Positions 1 through 16,524 of a DNA stretch of 58,850 nt are shown one piece after another; positions within the stretch are counted from its first letter, which is position 1, and each line of letters begins with the position of its first letter. The stretch spans positions 1-58,850 of the forward strand of contig CAIOAK010000114.1 in NCBI GenBank assembly GCA_903855945.1. Reading direction: 5' to 3'. Made by a program: the position numbers and the translations under genes. The notes beneath the pieces were generated by a model. The model did not search any database. It was not told the origin of the DNA and saw only the letters and a program-made list of their open reading frames with translations. This DNA comes from an uncultured Anaeromyxobacter sp. (GTDB taxonomy: Bacteria > Myxococcota > Myxococcia > Myxococcales > Anaeromyxobacteraceae).

Positions 1-1596
1 AGCCTGAGGACCCTCGCGATCGAACGGGCCGGTGAGCCGGAGGGGGAGGCGGCCGCCAGCCTCCTCGCGTCGCTTCCGGGCTCCCTTTCCGCCGCCGACA
101 GGCTCGAGCGGGCGCGTCGCCTCCTCGCCGGGGGACGGAGCTCCCTGGCCCACGCCGAGCTCGACGCCCTCGATCCGGTGCTCGCCGAGGCGCCCCTCCC
201 CGCCGTCCTGCGTTCGATGGCCCACCTCCAGTCGGGCCGACCCTCGGAGGCGGAGCGCGTCGCCGCCCCGGTCGCCCGCCTCCCTGGCCCCGGCGAGCCT
301 GCTGCGGCCCGCTACGTCCTCGCCCGGGCCGCCGTCCGCCAGGGGCGCATCGACGAGGCCATCACGCGCTACCGGCAGGTGGCCCGGGAACGTCCGGTCG
401 TCCCGGGCCTCTCCGCAGCGCAGCAGGCCGACCTCGCCGACGACGCGGCCTTCCTGGCCGCGTGGCTGCCTCACGACCTCGGCCGCAACGCCGAGGCGGC
501 GAGCCAGATCCGGCGCTTCCTCCGGGAGCACCCGACGGCCCGTCGGGCGCCCGACGCACGCTGGTTCCTCGCCTGGACGCTCCTGCGATCCGGGAACCGC
601 GACGGCGCCCGCAAGGCGCTCCGGGACGTCGCCTCCCGCGAGACGGGCAACCTCCGGGCGGCCGCGCTCTACTGGCTCGGCCGCACCGAGGCCGGGCCCG
701 GTGCGCTCCGCGCCGCGGAGGCGAACTACCGGGAGGCCGCTGCCGAGGTCCCCGGCGGCTGGTACGCACTCCTCGCCACGGCCCGCCTCTCGCAGCTTCC
801 CGCGGCGCCGCCGGCCGACGAGCCCGTGCCTCCCTCTCCGCTCCCCGGTCCGCCGCGGGATCCTGGGCAGGCGGCTGCCCTCGCTCTCGCCATCGACCTC
901 GCAGCGGTCGGCCTCGCGGAGGAGTCCCGCGCCCTGCTCCAGCGCCTCTCCCGGGCTCCGGACGTCCGCGGTCGGGCCGCGCTGCTCGCGGAAGTTGCCT
1001 CCTTCTGCGGCGACGTCGAGGTTCCCTACCGCATGGCCCGGGATCACCTCCCGGCGGGGGTTCGCTCCCGACGGTGGTCCTATCCCGACGCGCTGCCGGG
1101 ACTCCTGCGTCCGGCCGCCTCCCGCCTGGGCGTCGATCCGGAACTGGCACTCGCCGTGATGCGCCGGGAGTCGGCCTTCGTCGCCGGCGCCCGGAGCACC
1201 GCCGGCGCCGAGGGGCTCCTCCAGCTCCGCCCCGCCACCGCCGCGCGGCTCCGCGCCATCGCCGACATTCCCGGGGCTGCCGACCTCTCCGATCCTGCCG
1301 AGAACGCCATCCTCGGGCTCGCGTACCTCGGGCTTCTCGCCGACCGATTCCCGTCACCGGCCCAGCTTCTCGCGGCCTACAACGCCGGACCCGTCGCGGC
1401 CACCGCGTGGAGCCGAGAGCGCGCCGGCCTGCCCCTCGACGAGTGGGTCGAGGAGATCCCGTACCGGGAGACCCGGAACTACGTCCGCGGCGTCATCGCG
1501 GACTGGTTCCGGTACCTGCGCCTCTCGAGCATGCCGCTCCCCTCCCTCGACCCGTCCAGCCCGGTGAATCCCCCCGGTTCCGGGGTTGCCTTCTAG
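1..1596 (+). CDS. Soluble lytic murein transglycosylase (5' end outside window)
   Basis: The reading frame is open from base 1, so the N-terminus lies outside the window; 531 residues are visible. The first ~330 residues are Ala/Arg/Leu-rich helical repeats resembling the superhelical region of Slt70-type enzymes. The C-terminal SLT domain (about residues 375-510) has the catalytic Glu at residue 390 in the motif MRRES, followed by the family signatures GLLQLRP and AAYNAGP and an ETRNYV segment. The family cleaves the glycan strand of peptidoglycan in the periplasm, forming anhydromuramyl ends. Any signal peptide would be upstream. The gene converges on RNase D and the two stop codons overlap. 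Confident for family; exact subtype is not known. Confidence 0.88.
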   Translation, partial: SLRTLAIERAGEPEGEAAASLLASLPGSLSAADRLERARRLLAGGRSSLAHAELDALDPVLAEAPLPAVLRSMAHLQSGRPSEAERVAAPVARLPGPGEPAAARYVLARAAVRQGRIDEAITRYRQVARERPVVPGLSAAQQADLADDAAFLAAWLPHDLGRNAEAASQIRRFLREHPTARRAPDARWFLAWTLLRSGNRDGARKALRDVASRETGNLRAAALYWLGRTEAGPGALRAAEANYREAAAEVPGGWYALLATARLSQLPAAPPADEPVPPSPLPGPPRDPGQAAALALAIDLAAVGLAEESRALLQRLSRAPDVRGRAALLAEVASFCGDVEVPYRMARDHLPAGVRSRRWSYPDALPGLLRPAASRLGVDPELALAVMRRESAFVAGARSTAGAEGLLQLRPATAARLRAIADIPGAADLSDPAENAILGLAYLGLLADRFPSPAQLLAAYNAGPVAATAWSRERAGLPLDEWVEEIPYRETRNYVRGVIADWFRYLRLSSMPLPSLDPSSPVNPPGSGVAF

Positions 1597-2474
1597 CGCG
1601 CCGGATCGTCGCGGACGACGCGCCGGATGACCTCGCCGGCCCTCTCCATGACATGGGGCGTGACCCCGGGGACGGCGCGGATACCGGCCTCGTCCCGGGG
1701 TTTCCTCCGGGCGAGTTCCACCATCGCGCTCTCCGGGATCACCTTGAAGGAGGGGCGATCGATGGCGGAGGCCCGCTCCTCCCGCCCCACCCAGAGCGCC
1801 GCCAGCAGCTTTCGTCCCTCGGGATCGAGTTCCCGCGCTCCCTTCAGCTTGCGCCAGCCCTCCGGGTCGAAGACCCTCGCGTGCGCGGCTGCCGCGGCGA
1901 TGCGGTCGAACTCCCGTCGCGCCTCGTCCGTCGCGCCACCCTGGGCGAGCCCGGTGGAGAGGATGTCGTGGAGGGGCAGCAGGAAATGGGTGTCGAGCGC
2001 AGCGTAGCGGAGCTGGTCCGGCTTGAGTGGACGCCGCCCCCAGTCTGCCCGCTGGTGCTCCTTCGTGAGCCGGACCCCGAAGTGGGCATTCACGAGAGCC
2101 GCCAGACCGAGCTCCTTCGATCCGAGCCGGCGTGCCGCGATCATGGTGTCGAAGATGCGCCCCAGGTCCCAGCCGAACTCCCGGCGGAGGCAGCGAACGT
2201 CGTAGTCGGCCCCGTGGAGCACGAGCTCGCGCTCCCCTCCCAGGACCGCCCCGAGCGGACGGACGTCCACCGCGAGCGGATCGACGATGAAGTCGGCGCC
2301 GGGGATGGAGATCTGCAGGAGGCAGACCCGCTCCCGGTAGGCGTGGAAGCTGTTCGACTCGGTGTCGAGCGCGACCCGCGGCTCGGCCGCGAGCCGGAGC
2401 AGGAGCGCGTCGAGGGAAGCGCCGTCGGCGATGAAGCCCGGCGAGAGCGACGGAACGATCACGGATTCCCTCAT
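1593..2474 (-). CDS. rnd: Ribonuclease D
   Basis: A 293-residue DEDDy 3'-5' exoribonuclease acting in tRNA 3'-end maturation. The first motif has D37 and E39 (ALDTES), the second is near residue 93 (HGADYD), and the third is YAALD near 160. The remaining ~100 residues fit an HRDC domain. I chose the ATG at 2474, which follows an AAGGTG-like Shine-Dalgarno sequence; an in-frame GTG two codons upstream (2480) sits too close to that site. The length is shorter than E. coli RNase D (about 375), which has a second HRDC-like domain. Divergent from plsC across about 70 bp. Confidence 0.9.
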   Translation of the reverse strand: MRESVIVPSLSPGFIADGASLDALLLRLAAEPRVALDTESNSFHAYRERVCLLQISIPGADFIVDPLAVDVRPLGAVLGGERELVLHGADYDVRCLRREFGWDLGRIFDTMIAARRLGSKELGLAALVNAHFGVRLTKEHQRADWGRRPLKPDQLRYAALDTHFLLPLHDILSTGLAQGGATDEARREFDRIAAAAAHARVFDPEGWRKLKGARELDPEGRKLLAALWVGREERASAIDRPSFKVIPESAMVELARRKPRDEAGIRAVPGVTPHVMERAGEVIRRVVRDDPAR

Positions 2475-2544
2475 CGACACCTTCTATCCCATCGACCCAG
2501 CCGGCGCTGGCCCCATCGCGCCGGATCGCGGCTATCATCACCGC

Positions 2545-3333
2545 ATGCTGTCCCAGCTGCGCGGGTGGCTCACCACGGCCTACGCCGCCCTCTTCATGGT
2601 CCTCATCTTCTTCGGCTCGCTGCCGGTGATGTTCGTCACCCGCTCGGGAGAGCTTCCCATGCGGCTCGCAAGGAGGATCTGGGCGCCCTGGGGGATGTGG
2701 CTCGCCGGCGTGGACTTCCAGGTGGTCGAGAAGGCGCCGCTCCCGGAGGGGCCCGCGGTCTTCGCCGCCAACCACTCCAGCGCCATCGACATCTGGGCCG
2801 CGATCGCAGCCATTCCCCGCAGCGTCCGGTTCATCGCCAAGGCGGAACTCTTCCGCTGGCCGATCTTCGGATGGTACATGCGCGTCGGCGGCCACATCCC
2901 CGTCGACCGGCGCGACCACCAGCGCGCCGTCGCGTCGCTCGCGAAGGCGGCCGCCCGCGTCCGGGCCGGCACGAGCCTCATCGCCTTCCCGGAGGGCACC
3001 CGCAGCCGCGACAACCTCGTCCACGCCTTCAAGAAGGGGCCCTTCGTCATCGCCATCCAGGCCGGTGTCCCGGTCGTCCCGATGGCCATCACCGGGGCCG
3101 GGAAGGTCACGCCGAAGAGCCTCCTGCGCGTCCACCCGGGCCCGGTGCGGGTGACCTTCGGAACCCCGGTGCACCCCTCCGACTTCCCGGGGCGCGACGC
3201 GCTCCTCCGGGAGGTTCGGCGCCAGATCATCGCCATGGACAGGGAGGCCGGGGGACCGGGAGGCGCCGACGAACCGGCCCTCGCCTTCCGCGGCTTGGAA
3301 GGGGACGTTGGCGACTCCCCGCCTGGACGCTAA
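2545..3333 (+). CDS. plsC: 1-acyl-sn-glycerol-3-phosphate acyltransferase (PlsC family)
   Basis: A 262-residue lysophosphatidate acyltransferase-type protein that would transfer a fatty acyl chain to lysophosphatidic acid at the inner membrane. Residues 10-31 form a hydrophobic segment. The catalytic HX4D motif is H77-D82 (NHSSAID) and the substrate-binding FPEGTRS motif contains E150. The frame is open further upstream, to about 2362, but that would run into the divergent rnd gene. The ATG at 2545 gives the expected family length. It lies 9 bp before the next gene and is probably co-transcribed with it. The last ~25 residues are Gly/Ala-rich and not part of the catalytic fold. Confidence 0.87.
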   Translation: MLSQLRGWLTTAYAALFMVLIFFGSLPVMFVTRSGELPMRLARRIWAPWGMWLAGVDFQVVEKAPLPEGPAVFAANHSSAIDIWAAIAAIPRSVRFIAKAELFRWPIFGWYMRVGGHIPVDRRDHQRAVASLAKAAARVRAGTSLIAFPEGTRSRDNLVHAFKKGPFVIAIQAGVPVVPMAITGAGKVTPKSLLRVHPGPVRVTFGTPVHPSDFPGRDALLREVRRQIIAMDREAGGPGGADEPALAFRGLEGDVGDSPPGR

Positions 3334-3342
3334 GCTCCCTCC

Positions 3343-3765
3343 ATGGCGGAACGGCCGGAGCGAGTCCCGGGTCTACCCGGGGAGCCCCCGAGGGCCCACC
3401 GGTGGCAGAAGCTTCGCGCCGGGTTGGTGGGCGGGTGGATCGTGGCATCCCTGCTCGCCGTCTGGATCGCCTGCCCCGCCAGCGGTCCCCGGAACTCGAT
3501 CCGCGCCGAGTTCCGCCTGCTGAACGACACCCTCCTCGGCCAGCAGATCCTGGTGCGCAACGAGTCGGACGAGGTCTGGACGGACGTCGTCCTGACCCTC
3601 GACGGGACCTGGCGGAACGAGTTCCGGGCGCTCCGCCCCCACGAGCAGGTGGTCCTCGCCCCCTCCCAGTTCGACCGCGGCGGCGAGGCTGCGCCCCGGG
3701 ACATCCGCCCCAGGCGCTTCGAGGTGCGCTGCCGTCAGGGCACCGCGAGTTTTGACCTGCGCTAG
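3343..3765 (+). CDS. Hypothetical single-pass membrane protein
   Basis: A 140-residue protein I do not recognise. Residues 1-25 are polar and basic, residues ~26-46 form one hydrophobic segment (GGWIVASLLAVWIA), and the remaining ~95 residues are predicted outside the membrane with alternating hydrophobic residues suggestive of a beta-sandwich (ILVRNESDEVWTDVVLTLDG). That part resembles in pattern, but cannot be assigned to, domains that bind or scaffold extracellular ligands. It begins 9 bp after plsC. Its TAG stop lies in the left arm of the intergenic repeat at 3764-3802. Confidence 0.6.
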   Translation: MAERPERVPGLPGEPPRAHRWQKLRAGLVGGWIVASLLAVWIACPASGPRNSIRAEFRLLNDTLLGQQILVRNESDEVWTDVVLTLDGTWRNEFRALRPHEQVVLAPSQFDRGGEAAPRDIRPRRFEVRCRQGTASFDLR

Positions 3766-3802
3766 TGCCTCGCAGCAGTCAGCATGCCTGGGGCGAGGCA
3801 CT
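3764..3802. repeat. REP-like palindromic element, single copy
   Basis: Two perfect 10-bp arms (AGTGCCTCGC and GCGAGGCACT) enclose 19 bases. It lies exactly between two convergent genes and both of their TAG stop codons use its outer bases. On the minus strand, its first ~34 bases match each arm of the element at 40643-40746, including the shared core CCAGGCAT followed by a TGA-containing stretch. It could act as a bidirectional terminator, although no T-run follows. The family relation rests on comparing just these two loci. Confidence 0.6.
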
Positions 3803-4235
3803 ACCCGCCCTCCGCCTCTCTCTCGGCCCGCGCCTCCCGGGCTCGCGCTCGTGCCTCGGTCCATCGCTCCCCGGCCCGCTCGATCGACCGGGAACGGCCG
3901 AGCGCCCTCCGGAACGTGGCCTCGGCCTCCTCCGCCCGTCCTTGCGCGAGACGCGCCACCTCGGACGCCCGGTTCTCCTCGGCGGTGGCCCGCATTCCGG
4001 CGGCGTGCCATCCCTTCCGCGCCAGCCCTCCGAGGAGCAGATCTGCCGCGGCGACCGGGGCCGGGAGTTCCGGCGCACACGCCCTCCGCCTCGCCTCGCG
4101 CACCTGGTGGCGCCGCTCCTCGACCCGGGCATCCGCCCGCTTCGACTCCACCCTCCGTGCGGTTGCGCTCCCACCGGCGGCAGCGGCCTGGGCACGGCGG
4201 AGCCGCTCGAGTCCCGAGAGAGGCCAGCGACTCAC
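3801..4235 (-). CDS. fliJ: Flagellar export chaperone FliJ
   Basis: A 144-residue protein, the usual size for FliJ, almost entirely helical and charged, with Arg/Ala/Glu heptads typical of this antiparallel coiled coil. FliJ is the stalk-like subunit of the flagellar type III export ATPase and an escort for export chaperones at the cytoplasmic face of the basal body. Its sequence is poorly conserved, so the call rests on coiled-coil character plus position after fliI. The GTG start at 4235 overlaps the fliI TGA by 4 bases (GTGA), which suggests coupled translation. Its TAG stop is supplied by the REP-like element. Confidence 0.75.
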   Translation of the reverse strand: MSRWPLSGLERLRRAQAAAAGGSATARRVESKRADARVEERRHQVREARRRACAPELPAPVAAADLLLGGLARKGWHAAGMRATAEENRASEVARLAQGRAEEAEATFRRALGRSRSIERAGERWTEARARAREARAEREAEGG

Positions 4236-5560
4236 GCGCCGAGCCCCGCCGCGAGGCGTCGAACGCCCTCCACCGCCTCGTCGAGCGTCGACACCTCCCC
4301 GCGCTCTTGCCGGAGGAAGGCCTCCACCGCCGGCACCGCGGCCGCTGCGGCGTCCAGCGCCGGGTCGGCCCCCGGCACCCACGCTCCAGCGGCCACGAGT
4401 TCCCGTGCACCCTCCCAGCGCGCCAGGGCTCCACGCACCCGTGACGCGGCCTGCCGATGCTCGACTCCGGTGATCTCCGGCATCACGCGCGACAGGCTCC
4501 CGACCACGTCGACGGCGGGGTGGCGACCCGCCTCGGCGATCCGCCGGTCGAGAACGAGGTGTCCGTCGAGCAGGCCCCGGATCTCCGCCGACATCGGATC
4601 GTCGGCATCGTCTCCCCCGGACAGGACGGTGTAGACGGCGGTGATGGAGCCTCCTCGCCCCGCGCCGGCTCGCTCGACGAGGCGAGGGAGTTCGGCGTAG
4701 ACGCGCGCCGGGAAGCCCTGCCGCACCGGCGCCTCCCCTGCCCCGAGTCCCACCTCCCGCACTGCCCGTGCAAAGCGGGTCAGGGAGTCGACGAGCAGGA
4801 GGACCTCCCGTCCCTCCACCTGGGCGAACCATTCGGCGACGGCCGTGGCCACCTGGGCTGCCCGCATGCGTACGACAGCGGGCGCATCGCTCGTCGCGGC
4901 GACGACCACGCTGCGTCGCATCCCCTCCGGTCCGAGGGAGTCCTCGATGAGCTCCCGGACCTCCCTCCCGCGTTCCCCCACGAGCCCGACCACGCAGACC
5001 CCCGCACCTCCACCCCGCGCCAGCCGCCCCAGGATCGAGGACTTCCCTGCGCCCGGTCCAGCGAAGAGCCCGACCCGCTGCCCGGCGGCGAGCGTCGCGA
5101 AGGCGTCGATGGCCCGGACCCCGGTGACGAACGGGCGGCGGAGACGCGGCCGCTCGAGCGGCTCCGGTGCCTGGCGCTCGACCTCCCATGTCTCGAGCCC
5201 CCCGGGGAGGCGCCGGCCGTCGATCGGATCCCCCAGGCCGTCGAGCACGCGCCCGAGCAACCCCGGCCCCACCCGGATCGACAGGCGCCGCCCCGTCGGA
5301 CGGACTCGATTCCCCGGCCGGGCCCGCAGTGCGTCGTCGAGCGGCAGGAGAAGCGCCGACGATCCCCGCAGGGCGACCACCTCCGCCCTCAGCCGACCGC
5401 CCGCTTCCATCTCGATCTCCACCTGCTCCCCGAGCCCCGCCGGGACTCCCTGGCAGCGCAGCTGGAACGGGGAGGCATCGCGGAGGGTGCCGCGAACGAC
5501 GAGCGGCCTCCCTTCCCGGACGCGCCGCAATTCCACCTCCAGGAGCGGGAGCATCCTCAT
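4232..5560 (-). CDS. fliI: Flagellum-specific (type III export) ATPase FliI
   Basis: A 442-residue hexameric ATPase that powers unfolding and entry of flagellar export substrates. Walker A is GPGAGKS at residues 168-174 and the Walker B region is VLLLVDSLTRFARA. The segments GERGREV and SGGDDADDP and the DRRIAEAGRHPAVD region are typical of FliI/YscN, as opposed to F1-beta. The ATG at 5560 forms an ATGA overlap with fliH; a second ATG is two codons downstream. A virulence-type YscN cannot be excluded by sequence alone, but the FliH- and FliJ-like neighbours make a flagellar role more likely. No other flagellar genes lie in the window. Confidence 0.9.
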   Translation of the reverse strand: MRMLPLLEVELRRVREGRPLVVRGTLRDASPFQLRCQGVPAGLGEQVEIEMEAGGRLRAEVVALRGSSALLLPLDDALRARPGNRVRPTGRRLSIRVGPGLLGRVLDGLGDPIDGRRLPGGLETWEVERQAPEPLERPRLRRPFVTGVRAIDAFATLAAGQRVGLFAGPGAGKSSILGRLARGGGAGVCVVGLVGERGREVRELIEDSLGPEGMRRSVVVAATSDAPAVVRMRAAQVATAVAEWFAQVEGREVLLLVDSLTRFARAVREVGLGAGEAPVRQGFPARVYAELPRLVERAGAGRGGSITAVYTVLSGGDDADDPMSAEIRGLLDGHLVLDRRIAEAGRHPAVDVVGSLSRVMPEITGVEHRQAASRVRGALARWEGARELVAAGAWVPGADPALDAAAAAVPAVEAFLRQERGEVSTLDEAVEGVRRLAAGLGA

Positions 5561-6165
5561 CCGCCGCCCTCCTCCATGGCACGCCGCAGCTCGGAGAGCT
5601 GCGCCCGGAAGGTCCCGTCTACGACCGCCCCGTCCGCCTCGACCAGCACCTCGCCGACGGCGAGGGTGCGATCGACCGAGACCCGGACGCACCCGTCCGG
5701 CCAGGGTGTGGCGCCTGGCTCCCGGAGGAGCGCCTCCACGTCGCCCGGGCTGGCCCGAAGGGATACCGCAGCCTCCCCGCGCAGGAGGGCGATCGCGCGC
5801 CGGGCCATCTCCACCGCGTCCGATCCGGGCCGGACCTCCCGGGACAGGATGCGCTCCGCCAGGGCCACCGCAAGGCCGAGCAGTGCCGGCGCAACGCCCG
5901 CCAGGGTTCGATCGCGCTCGGAGGCACCCCGGAGAAGTTCGGCCGCCGCCTCCGCCCGCCCACGCGCGAAACCCTCGGCCCGACCGGCCTCCACCGCCGC
6001 CCGCCGGGCCAGGGCCACCTCCGCCTCTGCACCCTCCCGGATCTCCCGGGCCGAGCCCTCCGCCTCGGCGAGGAGGCTGCGCGCCTTCTGCCCAGCCTCC
6101 CAGACCTCCGCCGGGATGCGGCGCACCCCTGCGCCTGGCGACCGATCCACGTCCTCACCGTCCAC
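5557..6165 (-). CDS. fliH: Flagellar export ATPase regulator FliH
   Basis: A 202-residue protein with the FliH/YscL layout: an N-terminal Ala/Glu/Arg-rich helical stretch with small residues at regular intervals (residues ~25-85) and a C-terminal E2-like domain ending in VDGTFRAQLSELRRAM, the typical FliH/V-ATPase subunit E end. FliH dimers bind and inhibit FliI and dock it at the export gate. The GTG at 6165 is chosen because a GGGAGGT ribosome-binding site lies about 6 bases upstream; the frame remains open far upstream with no supported start. It overlaps fliI by 4 bases and is first of the fliHIJ trio. Confidence 0.78.
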   Translation of the reverse strand: MDGEDVDRSPGAGVRRIPAEVWEAGQKARSLLAEAEGSAREIREGAEAEVALARRAAVEAGRAEGFARGRAEAAAELLRGASERDRTLAGVAPALLGLAVALAERILSREVRPGSDAVEMARRAIALLRGEAAVSLRASPGDVEALLREPGATPWPDGCVRVSVDRTLAVGEVLVEADGAVVDGTFRAQLSELRRAMEEGGG

Positions 6166-6231
6166 CGCACGACCTCCCGCGCGGGATTCACCCGCCTCCG
6201 CCGCGCACGATGGCGCTGCGTTGCAAGAGAA

Positions 6232-6260
6232 AGGCCCACCCCGCACGGCGGGATGGGCCT
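6232..6260 (-). terminator. Intrinsic terminator of the sigma factor gene
   Basis: A hairpin with a 7-bp outer stem (AGGCCCA/TGGGCCT), one mismatch and a 5-bp inner CCCGC/GCGGG stem around a 3-base loop. It is followed on the minus strand by TTTCTCTT. It lies 27 bp past the stop codon of the sigma factor gene and upstream of fliH, separating the two units. Confidence 0.75.
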
Positions 6261-6287
6261 CGGACCGCGGGAGCGGTGAGGGACCGG

Positions 6288-7043
6288 CTAGGCCGCTTCT
6301 TCCGCCTGCCCCACCTGGCCGGTCTCGACCGACTCGACCGACTCCAGGTAGCGGTGCAGGAACTGCTTCGTCTTCAGCTCCACCTGGCGAACGCGCTCGC
6401 GGGAGACACCCCAGCGCTTGCCGATCTCCTCGAGCGTCTTCGGAGAGTCCTGCTGGAGCCGGTTGTGGATGATGTCCCAGCCGAGCTCGCCGATGCGCTT
6501 GCGCACCTTGCCGAGCGCGTCTCGGACCTCGCGGTCCCCCTCGGAGGAGAGGTAGCCGTCCTCGGGTCCCGGACCGTCGTCCTCGATGCGCTCGAGGTGG
6601 GAGACGTCCCCGTCCTCGTCGATGGCGCTGTCGAGCGACATGTCGGGCTGCGCAACGGTACCGCTCTGCGGCCGGACCGTGCTGCGCGCCTCCTTCAGGT
6701 ACTTGCCGACGTAGGCGCGGATCCACCAGACCGCGTACGTGGAGAAGCGAGTTCCGGCGTGCGGGTCGAACTTCTCCACCGCGCGCATCAGGCCGACGTT
6801 CCCCTCCTGGATGAGGTCGTCGAGCCGGACGGTGCCGCGCCGCTGCTTCCGGGCGATGGCCACCACGAAGGCCAGGTTGTGTCGGACGAGCTTCTGCTTG
6901 GCGGCGACCTCGCCCTTGCGAGCGCGGAGGGCGAATGCATGCTCCTCGTCGCGCGTGAGCGGCGGGTAGTCGCGAACGGCCTTCAGGTAAGGAGCGAGCT
7001 CCTCGAACTCCCTGCTGCCGCGCTGGATACCAGACGTCTTCAT
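6288..7043 (-). CDS. RNA polymerase sigma factor, sigma-70 family (RpoH-like group)
   Basis: A 251-residue sigma factor. Region 1.2/2 spans about residues 15-125, with core-binding and promoter-melting signatures DLIQEGNVGLMRAVEKFDP and RFSTYAVWWIRAYV. Region 4 spans about 185-240, with a helix-turn-helix TLEEIGKRWGVSRERVRQVE. There is no region 1.1. The middle (PQSGTVAQPDMSLDSA) is acidic and short, like alternative sigma factors of the RpoH/SigB type of myxobacteria and not the primary RpoD. The C-terminal ~15 residues are acidic and unusual. It is monocistronic, with its own promoter at 7112-7140 and terminator at 6232-6260. The regulon cannot be told from sequence. Confidence 0.85.
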   Translation of the reverse strand: MKTSGIQRGSREFEELAPYLKAVRDYPPLTRDEEHAFALRARKGEVAAKQKLVRHNLAFVVAIARKQRRGTVRLDDLIQEGNVGLMRAVEKFDPHAGTRFSTYAVWWIRAYVGKYLKEARSTVRPQSGTVAQPDMSLDSAIDEDGDVSHLERIEDDGPGPEDGYLSSEGDREVRDALGKVRKRIGELGWDIIHNRLQQDSPKTLEEIGKRWGVSRERVRQVELKTKQFLHRYLESVESVETGQVGQAEEAA

Positions 7044-7387
7044 TCCCGTTCCCCCTCCACCGTCCGTGCGATCTGCCGGGTAGTCCGGAAAGCCGGCGGT
7101 GACGTGACGGCATATTACGAATATGGACTACAGGAGTCAACCACCCATCGCAAGTACTTGATATGACGGCGCTGGGCACCACGAATACCTGCAATTATGA
7201 GACTCTAACGGGTATACGCGGCGTGACGCGGTGAATCAGGAAACCTGCGGTACTCTTTGGGAACGGTCAAGCCACCCAAGATAATCCGGTCTTAGCTGTC
7301 CCGATAGGGGCGTCCCGAGTGGGGCGAAAAGGGAGCGGCCCGGGACCTTCGCCCCGAGCCGCGTTCCTTCATCGTGCTGGGCCCCGA
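7044..7387. other. Intergenic region between rpoC and the sigma factor gene
   Basis: This is the only gene-free stretch above 300 bp. It is clearly more AT-rich than its flanks between about 7105 and 7300. It contains the sigma factor promoter (7112-7140). Near the rpoC end there is an inverted repeat, GGGGCGAA at 7321-7328 and TTCGCCCC at 7348-7355, that could be the rpoC operon terminator but lacks a clear T-run. I see no open frame with a ribosome-binding site and no tRNA-like fold in the remaining ~180 bp. Confidence 0.6.
7112..7140 (-). promoter_or_regulatory. Sigma-70 type promoter of the sigma factor gene
   Basis: On the minus strand, -35 is TTGACT (7135-7140) and -10 is TAATAT (7112-7117), with a 17-bp spacer. 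It lies about 70 bp upstream of the sigma factor ATG. Its -10 is the best match to consensus that I found in the window. Confidence 0.75.
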
Positions 7388-11554
<4,167 letters not shown>

Positions 11555-11598
11555 GTAGCGTCCCTCGATGTAGCGTTCGGGTTCCGGTTCGTTCGCGC

Positions 11599-15843
<4,245 letters not shown>

Positions 15844-15969
15844 CGAGCGTGTTCCTCTTTCCCCGGAAGGAGTCTCGTCACAAGCACGGCGAGCCGGCGT
15901 GAGCCGGCTCATGACTTCATGCCCGGCCGTTAGGCCGGGGGGCGGGGATGGACATGGGGGGTGAGCGGG

Positions 15970-15998
15970 TATCTAACCGCCTTGGCCCCCCGTGTCAA
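15970..15998 (-). promoter_or_regulatory. Possible internal promoter for rpoBC
   Basis: On the minus strand a perfect -35 TTGACA (15993-15998) is followed after 17 bp by TAGATA (15970-15975). It lies between the rplL-rpoB hairpin and the rpoB start, about 125 bp before the ATG, so it could re-supply rpoBC transcription after partial termination. The -10 matches consensus at only three positions. Confidence 0.5.
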
Positions 15999-16017
15999 AA
16001 GTCCCGTCCCGGGCGGT

Positions 16018-16048
16018 GGGGTCGGACGGCCACAGGCCATCCGACCCC
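16018..16048 (-). terminator. Strong hairpin (attenuator-like) between rplL and rpoB
   Basis: A 9-bp stem, one mismatch and a further 4-bp stem around an ACA loop, starting 15 bp after the rplL stop. No immediate T-run follows; the first T-run (CTTTTGAC) comes some 20 bases later. It fits the partial terminator or RNase-processing hairpin known at this junction in other bacteria, which lowers rpoBC expression relative to the ribosomal proteins. Confidence 0.6.
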
Positions 16049-16063
16049 GGTCCGCGCGCGAAA

Positions 16064-16438
16064 CTACTTGATCTCGACCTTGGCGCCGGCGGCCTCCAGC
16101 TTCTTCTTGATCTCCTCGGCCTCCGTCTTGGGAATCCCGCCCTTGACCTCCTTGGGGGCCCCCTCGACCAGGTCCTTGGCCTCCTTCAGGCCCAGGCCGG
16201 TGATGGCGCGAACTTCCTTGATGGTGTTGATCTTGTTGGCGCCGGCTTCGGTGAGGACGACCGAGAACTCGGTCTTCTCCTCGACCGGGGCCGCGGCGGC
16301 CCCGCCGGCAGCGGCCATCATCACCGGGGCGGCGGCGGCGCTGACGCCCCACTTGGTCTCCAGCGTCTTCACGAGCTCGGCGGCCTCGAGGATGGTGAGG
16401 CCGGACAGCTGCTCCACGATTGCGTTCAGGTCTGCCAT
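16064..16438 (-). CDS. rplL: Large ribosomal subunit protein bL12 (L7/L12)
   Basis: A 124-residue protein of normal length. The N-terminal dimerisation helices ([27 protein letters not shown]) are followed by an Ala-rich hinge (residues ~45-55) and the globular C-terminal domain with [34 protein letters not shown], which contacts translational GTPases. It forms the ribosomal stalk with L10 from the preceding gene. It follows rplJ after 86 bp that contain two GC-rich hairpins. Confidence 0.97.
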   Translation of the reverse strand: MADLNAIVEQLSGLTILEAAELVKTLETKWGVSAAAAPVMMAAAGGAAAAPVEEKTEFSVVLTEAGANKINTIKEVRAITGLGLKEAKDLVEGAPKEVKGGIPKTEAEEIKKKLEAAGAKVEIK

Positions 16439-16462
16439 GACTTCGTCTTCCTTTTCTTTCCG

Positions 16463-16509
16463 GGGGCGCCATCGCGCCCCGCGTCCGTGCCCGCGCGCGA
16501 GGCGCGGGC
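16463..16509 (-). other. Two GC-rich hairpins between rplJ and rplL
   Basis: Arms GGGGCGC (16463-16469) and GCGCCCC (16474-16480) form a first hairpin. Arms GCCCGCGC (16489-16496) and GCGCGGGC (16502-16509) form a second. They may affect mRNA processing or the relative yield of L12, which is needed in several copies per ribosome. This role is inferred. Confidence 0.45.
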
Positions 16510-16524
16510 GGGTTCACGTACCGT

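Noticed and set aside
462-3755. 1097-codon plus-strand frame across the lytic transglycosylase, RNase D and PlsC genes
   Set aside because: It crosses three well-supported genes on both strands and its translation is Arg/Pro-rich noise.
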